Source of the DNA: Ramlibacter sp.
GTDB lineage: Bacteria > Pseudomonadota > Gammaproteobacteria > Burkholderiales > Burkholderiaceae_C
Direction of reading: 5' to 3'
DNA length: 6,787 nucleotides
Assembly (NCBI GenBank): GCA_028292185.1
Contig: JAQGMT010000206.1
Span: forward strand, 1-6,787
Shown here: positions 1 through 5,900 of the stretch, piece after piece
Position numbering within the stretch: position 1 is the stretch's first letter
How the letters are laid out: each line of letters begins with the position of its first letter
Notes under the pieces: generated by a model
What the model saw: the letters and a program-made list of their open reading frames with translations, nothing else
Told to the model about the DNA's origin: nothing
Databases searched by the model: none
Translations under genes and position numbers: made by a program

Positions 1-33
1 TTTCATTGAAATGATTAACAAACTTGGTAGGGA

Positions 34-326
34 TCAATGGTCGACGGTGGTCCCGACGCCCTGCGCCTTTGCAAGTCGCACGGCAAGCGCGGCCACCCTG
101 AGGTCCTGGAATGCAACACCCGTGCCAACTAATATGGTGATTTCATGTCGCGGGCGATGACTGTCGCACCGTCCCGACTCGTGAGTAGTCTCCCTGATTC
201 CGTGAAGCGGGCGAACTGCGGAAGGAAGCCGCCGCCGCGAAGAAGCTCGCCTGACGAGAGTTGTCCACGGTGACGGTCAGCGCTTGCACCGGGCAGCTGG
301 CGCACTCCCAAATGCTGCTCTCGCAC
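34..326 (-). pseudogene. Degraded C-terminal fragment of an ornithine cyclodeaminase/mu-crystallin-family gene
   Basis: The last 37 codons, ending at the TGA at 34-36, read EITILVGTGVAFQDL followed by an Ala/Leu-rich helix and AKAQGVGTTVDH. This matches the C-terminal signature of the NAD(P)-binding ornithine cyclodeaminase/mu-crystallin family (imino-acid reductases or deaminases), where a D-D-E-I-T-x-F/V segment precedes the V-G-x-A-x-Q-D-L helix. The open frame cannot be followed upstream. The preceding family-like piece (SGELLRGGGF...ARFTESGRLL...IARD) sits one frame away, and the still earlier TVTVDNSRQ lies in the third frame. Each junction (near 145-146 and 254-256) would be repaired by one extra base; the first repair gives ARD-D-EIT. 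The N-terminal catalytic and nucleotide-binding parts are not recognisable further right, so the gene is both truncated and frameshifted. The family is fairly secure for the last 40 residues and weaker upstream. The right boundary is approximate. Confidence 0.5.
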
Positions 327-383
327 AAGACCGCGATATGACGGAGCAGTATGTCCGGGTGCGAGTCGGGGACGGGGAACGCG

Positions 384-593
384 TCAAACCTCTTCGCTAG
401 GAGGGGAGTCGCTCGGGCCGACCTCGCCGCCCCGTACCCGTGCAAGCAGCCGAAGTTCAGCGTCGATCATCTGTTCAACCAGCGTCAACATCGTCTCTCG
501 ATTGCCCTCCCGCGCTTGCTGCCGCAAGCGGTCCAATGTCGTAAGCCGCGCAATTATCTGCGCCCGCTCAGCGCGTGCTCCCGAGTGAGGCAT
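384..593 (-). CDS. Small hypothetical helical protein (69 aa), possibly a remnant
   Basis: I do not recognise this protein. It would be 69 residues, start ATG, stop TGA. Residues about 9-53 form two charged amphipathic helices with regularly spaced Leu/Ile (RAQIIARLTTLDRLRQQ, then TMLTLVEQMIDAELRLLARV), joined by a short REGNRE turn. The tail is Ser/Pro/Glu-rich. There is no signal peptide or membrane segment. The start has no convincing Shine-Dalgarno sequence. A perfect 8-bp inverted repeat lies 15 nt upstream of the ATG, where an autoregulatory operator could sit. Third-position GC is clearly lower than in the operon genes to the right, which suits acquired DNA. It lies between the tRNA-Phe gene and a pseudogene, so it may itself be a truncated remnant of a larger gene or a chance frame. 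The helical periodicity is the main argument that it was once coding. Confidence 0.33.
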   Translation of the reverse strand: MPHSGARAERAQIIARLTTLDRLRQQAREGNRETMLTLVEQMIDAELRLLARVRGGEVGPSDSPPSEEV

Positions 594-607
594 CGTGGCA
601 TCTAAAA

Positions 608-626
608 ATTAACATGGAATGTTAAT
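608..626. promoter_or_regulatory. Perfect 8-bp inverted repeat with 3-bp spacer (operator-like)
   Basis: ATTAACAT (608-615), the spacer GGA, and ATGTTAAT (619-626) form a perfect dyad. It lies in an AT-rich patch that contrasts with the GC-rich surroundings and is just upstream of the small minus-strand ORF that starts at 593. The arms are short and AT-only at their ends, with no U-tract on either side, so a protein-binding operator is more plausible than a terminator. No binding protein can be named from the sequence. Confidence 0.4.
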
Positions 627-662
627 CCGCTTAGTGCTCAACAATAAAGGCGCTCATTCCGC

Positions 663-693
663 TTTTGTAGAAATCCAACGTGTTTTGTAGAAA
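663..693. repeat. Direct repeat TTTTGTAGAAA, two copies at 20-bp pitch
   Basis: TTTTGTAGAAA occurs at 663-673 and again at 683-693, exactly 20 bp apart, which is about two helical turns. The 9-bp spacer between copies is not conserved with the bases after the second copy. The second copy abuts the base of the tRNA-Phe terminator hairpin. The same-face spacing suggests binding sites for a regulator or recombinase, but nothing identifies one. The identity and spacing are directly visible; the function is inference. Confidence 0.55.
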
Positions 694-723
694 CGCCCCA
701 GAGCCCAAAAGGGCGCTGAGGCG
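694..723 (-). terminator. Terminator-like hairpin downstream of tRNA-Phe
   Basis: On the minus-strand transcript, CGCCTCAG pairs with CTGGGGCG (one G-U pair). An inner GCCC/GGGC stem closes a UUUU loop, with one C-U mismatch between the two stems. It begins 9 nt after the tRNA CCA end and is followed by UUUC. The stem is strong and well placed, but the U-tract is short. It probably ends the tRNA transcript and supplies the 3' trailer for processing. Confidence 0.6.
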
Positions 724-732
724 CATGAACAC

Positions 733-808
733 TGGTGGCCTGGGGCGGAATCGAACCACCGACACGCGGATTTTCAATCCGCTGCTCTACCAACTGAGCT
801 ACCGGGCC
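733..808 (-). tRNA. tRNA-Phe (GAA)
   Basis: This is a 76-nt tRNA with the 3' CCA encoded (733-735) and discriminator A73 at 736. The D arm (GCTC...GAGC), the anticodon stem GCGGA/TCCGC around loop TTGAAAA (anticodon GAA, positions 34-36), and the T arm GGTGG/CCGCC with loop TTCGATT are all intact. It decodes UUC and UUU phenylalanine codons. The 7-bp acceptor stem is GGCCCGG against CCAGGCC, which leaves a C5-A68 mismatch (genome positions 804 and 741); all other acceptor pairs are Watson-Crick. The gene is a single-tRNA unit with its own promoter to the right and a hairpin terminator to the left. Its 3' end faces the compositionally different left flank, as in tRNA genes used as integration sites. 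Confidence 0.96.
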
Positions 809-819
809 GTGAGCCGACG

Positions 820-828
820 ATTATATCA
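820..828 (-). promoter_or_regulatory. Extended -10 promoter element for tRNA-Phe
   Basis: On the minus strand the sequence reads TGATATAAT: a perfect sigma-70 TATAAT (820-825) preceded by the TG of an extended -10 element. It lies 11 nt before G1 of the tRNA, so transcription would start about 4-6 nt upstream of the mature 5' end. No good -35 hexamer exists at the right distance (ACTGCA at 843-848 is the nearest), consistent with reliance on the extended -10. The stretch between -10 and start is GC-rich (CGTCGG), as in stringently controlled stable-RNA promoters; that regulation is inferred. Confidence 0.7.
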
Positions 829-851
829 AGAGCGTGGGGCATTGCAGTGAC

Positions 852-890
852 GGGGTGCCCGCACCCCAGCCCTCCCCTAGAGGGGGAGGG
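852..890. repeat. GC-rich double hairpin, REP-like extragenic element
   Basis: Two back-to-back perfect stems fill most of the gap between the response regulator gene and the tRNA promoter. GGGGTG/CACCCC (852-857 with 862-867) has a 4-nt loop. CCCTCCCC/GGGGAGGG (870-877 with 883-890) has a 5-nt loop. They are separated by two bases. The pattern CACCCCAGCCCTCCCC plus its folded partner resembles short dispersed repeats that I recall from intergenic regions of many proteobacteria; this cannot be confirmed here. There is no U-tract, so it is not a classical intrinsic terminator, though it could stabilise the 3' end of the operon mRNA or slow read-through into the tRNA gene. Confidence 0.55.
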
Positions 891-902
891 AGCCAAGAGA
901 AG

Positions 903-1595
903 TTACGCGGCGCTGCGCTTTCCTCTCGACAGGTCCACACCCAGCTGCTTGAGCTTGCGATAGAGGTGGGTGCGTTCCAGCCCGGTCTTCTCGGCAACGC
1001 GCGTCATCGAGCCGCCCTCTTTGGCCAAGTGGAATTCGAAGTACGATTTTTCGAAGTCGTCGCGCGCCTCGCGCAGCGGCTTGTCCAACTCGAACACCTG
1101 CCGCGCCTGCGGCCCCATCTCGACCACCGGGGGCAAGCTCTGGCCGCCCGTCATCGCGGCCTCAACGGTCAATTCAACGGCAGGCGCAGCTGCCGGCCCC
1201 AGCGCGCCCGGCTTGCGCGCAGCGCCGGGTGTGTCGCGCATGAGGCCCGCCTCGATCGCCTTGAGCAGCTTCTGCATCGTGATCGGCTTTTCCAGGAACG
1301 ACTGCGCGCCGATCTTGGTGGCTTCCACCGCGGTCTCGATGGTGGCGTGGCCGCTCATCATGATCACCGGCATCGTGAGCAGGCCGTTGCTGGACCACTC
1401 CTTGAGCAGCGTGACGCCGTCGGTGTCGGGCATCCAGATGTCCAGCAGCACGAGGTCAGGGCGCGACCTGTTGCGCGCACCGCGCGCCTGCGCCGCGTTC
1501 TCGGCAAGTTCGACGTTGTGGCCTTCGTCGTTAAGGATCTCTGAGAGCAGGTCGCGGATGCCCAGTTCGTCGTCGACCACCAAGATATTTGCCAT
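903..1595 (-). CDS. NtrX-like response regulator lacking the AAA+ domain (receiver + Fis-type HTH)
   Basis: This is a 230-aa cytoplasmic response regulator. Residues 1-120 form a receiver domain: acidic pocket D8/D9, phosphoacceptor D52 (in LVLLDIWMPDTDG), S81 in MMSGHA, and K103 in LEKP. A Pro/Ala-rich linker (about 121-160) follows. Residues about 175-218 form a Fis/NtrC-type C-terminal helix-turn-helix ending in LERTHLYRKLKQLGV. NtrX and NtrC proteins of about 450-480 aa carry a sigma-54 AAA+ ATPase between these domains. Here it is absent and the GAFTGA motif is nowhere to be seen, so action through ordinary DNA binding is inferred. The ATG at 1595 has an AGGAAA Shine-Dalgarno just upstream; the frame stays open further right but without homology. 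It starts 34 nt after the kinase gene and is the presumed phosphorylation target of that kinase. Targets are unknown; a nitrogen or redox role is inferred only from family resemblance. Confidence 0.92.
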   Translation of the reverse strand: MANILVVDDELGIRDLLSEILNDEGHNVELAENAAQARGARNRSRPDLVLLDIWMPDTDGVTLLKEWSSNGLLTMPVIMMSGHATIETAVEATKIGAQSFLEKPITMQKLLKAIEAGLMRDTPGAARKPGALGPAAAPAVELTVEAAMTGGQSLPPVVEMGPQARQVFELDKPLREARDDFEKSYFEFHLAKEGGSMTRVAEKTGLERTHLYRKLKQLGVDLSRGKRSAA

Positions 1596-1629
1596 TGCTT
1601 TCCTGAAAACGCGAGGCTCAGCGCTGTTG

Positions 1630-3918
1630 TTACGCCGCCACTGCGAATGATAGCGACACTTGGGCACCCCGAACGGCGCCGTCCGCGACTAGATTTTTCA
1701 GGTCGATCCGGGCGCCGTGCTCGTCGGCAATCTTTTTCACCACGGCCAGGCCGAGGCCGGTGCCCTTGGCCTTGGTCGTGACGTAGGGCTCGAAGGCGCG
1801 TTTGAGGATGTGTTCCGGAAAGCCGCTGCCGGTGTCCTGCACCAGCAGGCGCGCCCGGCGCGAGGTTTCGTTCCACTGCGTCTTCACCGTCACTTGCCGC
1901 ACCGGGCAGCCTTCGGTGGCGTCCTGCGCGTTTTGCAGCAGGTTGTGGATGACCTGGCGCAGCTGCTGCGCATCGCCCATCACCTTCGGGCAAAGCGCGT
2001 CCAGTTCCATTCTCACCGGCACGTGGGAAGACGCGTCGCCGCGCTCGCCGCCCTCGCGCGCATACAGTTGAAGCACATCCGTGACCAGCCCGTTGAGGTC
2101 CACCGGTTTCAGTTCGGCCGCGGGCAGGCGGGCGTAATCGCGGAATTCGTTGACGAGGCGTTTCATCGCATCGACCTGGTCGACGATGGTCCGCACCGAC
2201 TTGGTCAGGATCGCCTGCTCGCTGGGCCCCACCTTGCCGGAGAGCTTCATCTCCAGGCGTTCCGCGGACAGCTGGATGGGGGTGAGCGGGTTCTTGATTT
2301 CATGCGCCAGCCGCCGCGCGACTTCGCCCCAGGCCTGGGCCCGCTGCGCCGAAACGATTTCGGAGATATCGTCGAACACCAGCAGCCGCGCTCCTTGGCC
2401 GGGCGTGTCCACCGGCATTTCGGCGCCGCGCGCGACCAGCGTGAGCGCGTTCTGCGGCGAACCGGGCTGCGCCGCATTCAGCTCGAACGACTGCTGCCAG
2501 TGGTCCAGCCCGTGCTGGCGGCGCTCGTTCATGTAGTCGTCGAATTGCTGCTGCACCGCGAGTCCGAATGATTCCAGGCCGGGAATATCGGCCAGGCGCG
2601 AACCCTCGCAAGCTGCCAGCGGCGCCCGCAGGATGCGTGTGGCCCCGGGGTTCGAGGACTGGATGTTGCCCTGGTCGTCCAGCACGATCACGCCGGCGGT
2701 GAGGTTGTCCAGGATGGTCTGCAGGTTGGCGCGCGCCCCGCTCACCTGTCCCATGCTTTTCTCTACGGCGGCGCGCGCGTCCGCCAGCTGCTGCGTCATC
2801 TGCGCGAACGAGCGCGTCAGCCCGCCGAGTTCGTCTTTGCCCTGCAGCGCGGGCTTGGGCGAGAGATCGCCCGCGGCCACCTCACGCACCCCCGCGGCCA
2901 GCAGCAGCAGGGGCCGCGCCAGCTGGTTGCCCAGGATCACCGCCAGCAACACCGCACCGAAGACCGCCAGGAACAAACTCAGCGTCAGGGTGCCGATGTA
3001 CATGCGGCGCAAACCTTCGCGGCCCAAGGCCCGCTCCTGGTATTCGCGGTTGGCTTCCTGGACCGCGATCGCATTGGCCACCAGCGTGGCGGGCAAGCTT
3101 TGCGTCACCTGCAGCACACGCGGCTCCGCCAAGGACCCGAGGCTGGGTTGGGACACGACGGCGATGGCCTTGATCCGCGCGGTGCTGACGGCATTCGACC
3201 CGACCTCGTCCAAACCCTCGATCACCGCCAGCGAGCGCTGCGACCGGACATTGCGCAACTGCTGCGGCGTGGGCCGGTCGGGGTTGAGCTGGAAGCGCGA
3301 AGAGCCCGCACTGGCAATCAGATGGCCGCTGCCGCTCCACAACAGCACGTCGTCTGCCGGAAGCTGGTCGCGCAATCGCTCCAGCGCCAGCGGTGCTGAA
3401 GCATCGGGGGTTTCGGCCAGCTGGATGGCGGCAGCGCGGGTCTTGTTCGCCAAGTCGTTGGCAAGGGTGTCGAGCGTGGCCCGCCCGAGGTTCAGGCCCG
3501 CATCCAGCGCGCCTTCCACCTTCACGTCGAACCAGCTTTCGATCGAGCGTGAAACGAACTGGTACGACACCACATAGATCAACATGCCGGGCAGAAAACC
3601 CACCAGCGCGAAGATGGCTGCGAGCTTCACCAGCAGCCGGCTGCCGAACTTGCCTTGGCGCAAGCGCGAGACCAGCCGCACGGCCATCCACACCAGGACC
3701 AGCAGCAACACGCCGGCCACCACGATGTTGAGCACCAGCAGGCGCCCGTAATTGCGCTCGTAGAGTTCGCGATTGTTGGTGGCCAGTGTCAGCAGGAACA
3801 TCAGCACGATGCCGATGCCCACGATCACCGCGATGGCCACACCCACCGCCCAGCGAAACGCGCGCGTGCTGCGCAGCGGAAAACGCATAGAGCCGCCGAC
3901 GCGCGGATCGGTGCTCAC
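1630..3918 (-). CDS. NtrY-like membrane sensor histidine kinase
   Basis: This 762-aa kinase phosphorylates the adjacent response regulator (inferred from the pairing). Membrane segments lie at about 24-46, 61-84 and 97-120. A periplasmic region of roughly 180 residues follows, then a fourth membrane segment at about 309-330. Cytoplasmic parts, in order, are HAMP (about 331-382), PAS (about 396-520, starting LQTILDNLTAGVIVLDDQG), the dimerisation/phosphotransfer helix with H539 in RRLAHEIKNPLTP, and an ATPase domain with N box N659/N663, G1 box DTGSGF (695-700) and G2 box KGTGLGLAV (718-726). All catalytic boxes are intact, and length and layout match NtrY. The GTG start overlaps the DUF4390 stop as GTGA, implying coupled translation. 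An ATG ten codons in (3888) is an alternative start. Nothing in the sequence reveals the signal sensed; NtrY homologues are linked to nitrogen and redox regulation. Confidence 0.94.
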   Translation of the reverse strand: MSTDPRVGGSMRFPLRSTRAFRWAVGVAIAVIVGIGIVLMFLLTLATNNRELYERNYGRLLVLNIVVAGVLLLVLVWMAVRLVSRLRQGKFGSRLLVKLAAIFALVGFLPGMLIYVVSYQFVSRSIESWFDVKVEGALDAGLNLGRATLDTLANDLANKTRAAAIQLAETPDASAPLALERLRDQLPADDVLLWSGSGHLIASAGSSRFQLNPDRPTPQQLRNVRSQRSLAVIEGLDEVGSNAVSTARIKAIAVVSQPSLGSLAEPRVLQVTQSLPATLVANAIAVQEANREYQERALGREGLRRMYIGTLTLSLFLAVFGAVLLAVILGNQLARPLLLLAAGVREVAAGDLSPKPALQGKDELGGLTRSFAQMTQQLADARAAVEKSMGQVSGARANLQTILDNLTAGVIVLDDQGNIQSSNPGATRILRAPLAACEGSRLADIPGLESFGLAVQQQFDDYMNERRQHGLDHWQQSFELNAAQPGSPQNALTLVARGAEMPVDTPGQGARLLVFDDISEIVSAQRAQAWGEVARRLAHEIKNPLTPIQLSAERLEMKLSGKVGPSEQAILTKSVRTIVDQVDAMKRLVNEFRDYARLPAAELKPVDLNGLVTDVLQLYAREGGERGDASSHVPVRMELDALCPKVMGDAQQLRQVIHNLLQNAQDATEGCPVRQVTVKTQWNETSRRARLLVQDTGSGFPEHILKRAFEPYVTTKAKGTGLGLAVVKKIADEHGARIDLKNLVADGAVRGAQVSLSFAVAA

Positions 3919-4526
3919 TTCGCGCTCTCGAAGCCCAGCCGTTGGTTGCGCAGGGCGGTGATGTTCCAGTCGGCGTGACCCAGCGCGCCGATCTGGAACG
4001 GCCGCGGCAGCTGCGAAACGTCGAGGCGGAAACGGAAATCGACGTTGTAACGCTGGTCGGGATCGACCGCGCTGGCTTCGGCAATCTTCCAGTGCGAGAC
4101 CCGCTGCACCGCCTGCAACGCCTCCTCCCGCGTATCGAAGGTCTGCCCCAGCGCGAGCCCCGAGTTGCCGATCGGTGTGGCCGACACCACCAGGCGCCAG
4201 CGCCGGGTCAGCGGCTGGTACGAAAGGCGCATGTGGCGCGCCGCGGTGGCCACTTCCTTGTCGTACCAGTACCAGCGATCACGCAGCAACACCGCTTCGG
4301 CCGCGAAGAACATCGGAATGCCTTTGGCCAGCGCGTCGTCGATGATGGGGGGCACCTCGAACTCGACGTTGGCCGACAGCAGCACGCCCTCTTCGGTGCG
4401 TTCCAGAGCCAGTTGCGTGATTTCGGTCTGCGGCCCTTGAGCAGCTGCCGGGAACGCGGCCCATAACGCGCAGCACGCAAACAGGGCCCAGCAGGCGCGT
4501 TCAAGCGCGAAGCGCAGGCGCCCCAT
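3915..4526 (-). CDS. Secreted DUF4390-family protein
   Basis: This is a 203-aa protein of unknown biochemical function. Residues 1-29 form a signal peptide: MGRLRFALER, a hydrophobic core WALFACCALWAAF, and a likely AAA-Q cleavage after residue 29. The mature part is therefore probably periplasmic. It carries the features I associate with DUF4390, including RDRWYWYDKEV (82-92), LSYQPLTRRWRL (101-112) and a C-terminal FRLDVSQLPRPFQIGAL (166-182). Older annotations call such proteins 'proline-rich signal peptide protein'. The chosen ATG at 4526 begins the signal peptide and has GGGGAAGG about 8 nt upstream; the frame extends 24 codons further, but that stretch only shadows rsmB. The gene overlaps the end of rsmB by 26 nt and shares GTGA with the NtrY-like kinase gene. 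Constant placement next to the kinase makes a periplasmic partner role conceivable but unproven. Confidence 0.85.
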   Translation of the reverse strand: MGRLRFALERACWALFACCALWAAFPAAAQGPQTEITQLALERTEEGVLLSANVEFEVPPIIDDALAKGIPMFFAAEAVLLRDRWYWYDKEVATAARHMRLSYQPLTRRWRLVVSATPIGNSGLALGQTFDTREEALQAVQRVSHWKIAEASAVDPDQRYNVDFRFRLDVSQLPRPFQIGALGHADWNITALRNQRLGFESAK

Positions 4527-5898
4527 CTCCCGCGCCCTTCCCCAACAGCGCGTAATAGAAACCGTCGTGATCACCTTCGAGATTGTCCTGGACGCCATTG
4601 TGCTTTGCCCTCGTTTGGGGCACTAAATGACCGGGTGCGGCCCGCAAAACAGCGCCGGTGTTGTTTGCAACAAACGTTTGCGCCTGCGCTTCGCCCTCGG
4701 CGCGAAAGACCGAACAGGTGCAGTAAAGCAAGCACCCGCCGGGCTTTAGCAAGGGCCACAGGGCGTCGAGCAAGCGGCCCTGCAAGGCCGCCAGTTGCGC
4801 GATATCGCTTTCACGGCGCAACCAGCGCACGTCGGGGTGGCGACGCACAATCCCCGACGCGGTGCAAGGCGCATCGAGCAGTATGCCGTCGAACGGCTCA
4901 CCATCCCACCATTGGGAAGGCTGCCCCGCATCCGCCGCGACGACGCGAGCGTGCAGCCCGAGGCGGCGCAGCGTGTCGTCGATGCGCTGGCAGCGCACCG
5001 GGTCGATGTCCAGCGCAGTGACCTCTGCGTCCGCCAGCTCCAGCAGGTGTGCCGTTTTCCCGCCGGGCGCGGCACATGCATCGAGGATGCGCAACGGATG
5101 CTCGCCTGAAACTCGGGGAGCGCCGAGCGAGCGAATCAACAGCGGCGCCGCGAGCTGTGCGGCGGCATCCTGCACCGACACGTCGCCGGCATCGAAGCCC
5201 GGAATCTCGTGCACCGGCGTCGGCCGATTCAGCACCACCCCGTACTCGCCAATCGCGGTGGCGCCAATGCCTGCTTGTTCAAGCCTGGCCAGGTAGGGTG
5301 CGAGTGCGGTCCTTCTGGAATTCACCCGCAGTGTCATGGGGGGCTGGGTGTTGTTGGCTTGCAGGATTTCCTGCCACTGCTGCGGATGGTCAAGCTTCAG
5401 CCGCGCTATCCACCAGCGCGGATGGTTCCAATGCGCGACGGGGTCTTGTTCGGTGGCGGCGACCAGCGCGTCGCGCTCCCGCAGGAAGCGGCGCAGGCAT
5501 GCGTTGATGAAATTCGATTGGGCTCGCGTGGCCGCGCCTCGCTTGGCCGCTTCCACGGCTTGATCGACCAGCGTGAACACCTCGTACGGCGCCTCGCTGT
5601 CTCGCCAACAAAGGGCGAGCGCGGTGCACAGCAGGGCATCGGCTGGAGCGGGCGGAGCGCGCCGCGCAAGGAGGTGTCGCAAGGCTTGCGCGCGCCCCAA
5701 CTGGCGCAGCGCATGGAATGCCAGTGCCTGTGTGCCGGGCCGCAGCGGACCCTCGACGCGCGCGATTGCCGCCGTCGCCGACTCGCCATCGACCACCGCC
5801 GCCACCACGCCGGCCGCGGCTTGCAGCAGCCGCCACAAAGGCGGCGCGGATGGATTTGCGCCCCCCGCGTCGGTGGCGCCGGCCTTCGATGGGACCAC
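4501..5898 (-). CDS. rsmB: 16S rRNA (cytosine(967)-C5)-methyltransferase RsmB
   Basis: This cytoplasmic enzyme transfers a methyl group from SAM to C967 of 16S rRNA. With a GTG start at 5898 it has 465 residues, slightly longer than the 429-aa E. coli enzyme. Residues about 20-150 form the N-terminal NusB-like RNA-binding domain, including RAQSNFINACLRRFLRE (125-141). The Rossmann methyltransferase follows: SAM motif LDACAAPGGKT (272-282), acidic LDIDP (296-300), motif IV LLDAPCTASGIVRRHPD with C345 (340-356), and motif VI YCTCS with catalytic C395. Both cysteines needed by m5C methyltransferases are present. No ATG exists between the lemA-like region and mid-protein, and the frame further right is only a shadow of the LemA gene. 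The GTG two bases after the LemA stop (TAG-CC-GTG) is therefore the best start; a TTG at LWRLLQ is a weaker option. The 3' end overlaps the DUF4390 gene. Confidence 0.95.
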   Translation of the reverse strand: MVPSKAGATDAGGANPSAPPLWRLLQAAAGVVAAVVDGESATAAIARVEGPLRPGTQALAFHALRQLGRAQALRHLLARRAPPAPADALLCTALALCWRDSEAPYEVFTLVDQAVEAAKRGAATRAQSNFINACLRRFLRERDALVAATEQDPVAHWNHPRWWIARLKLDHPQQWQEILQANNTQPPMTLRVNSRRTALAPYLARLEQAGIGATAIGEYGVVLNRPTPVHEIPGFDAGDVSVQDAAAQLAAPLLIRSLGAPRVSGEHPLRILDACAAPGGKTAHLLELADAEVTALDIDPVRCQRIDDTLRRLGLHARVVAADAGQPSQWWDGEPFDGILLDAPCTASGIVRRHPDVRWLRRESDIAQLAALQGRLLDALWPLLKPGGCLLYCTCSVFRAEGEAQAQTFVANNTGAVLRAAPGHLVPQTRAKHNGVQDNLEGDHDGFYYALLGKGAGDGAPALRA

Positions 5899-5900
5899 GG

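Noticed and set aside
1..14. Short AT-rich dyad TCATT-GA-AATGA at the left edge, beyond the pseudogene stop
   Set aside because: A 5-bp AT-rich stem with a 2-nt loop is too weak for a terminator and short enough to be chance.
351..605. 84-codon plus-strand open frame in the left flank
   Set aside because: It has no Shine-Dalgarno and no recognisable sequence. It is antisense to the more protein-like 384-593 frame.
834..1544. Long plus-strand open frame (236 codons) opposite the response regulator, and a similar one at 970-1650
   Set aside because: Both are antisense to a clearly conserved receiver/HTH gene. High-GC codon use leaves reverse frames open, and the translations show no recognisable domain.
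1717..2571. Long plus-strand open frame (284 codons) opposite the kinase gene, plus another at 2633-3577
   Set aside because: They are antisense to the kinase core and sensor region. The proteins are Arg/His- or Ser/Arg-rich, as expected of shadow frames, with no motif.
2882..4084. 400-codon minus-strand frame spanning the kinase 5' half and the DUF4390 3' end
   Set aside because: It is an out-of-frame reading of two real, conserved genes, and its low-complexity Arg/Ala/Gly composition is typical of GC-rich shadows.
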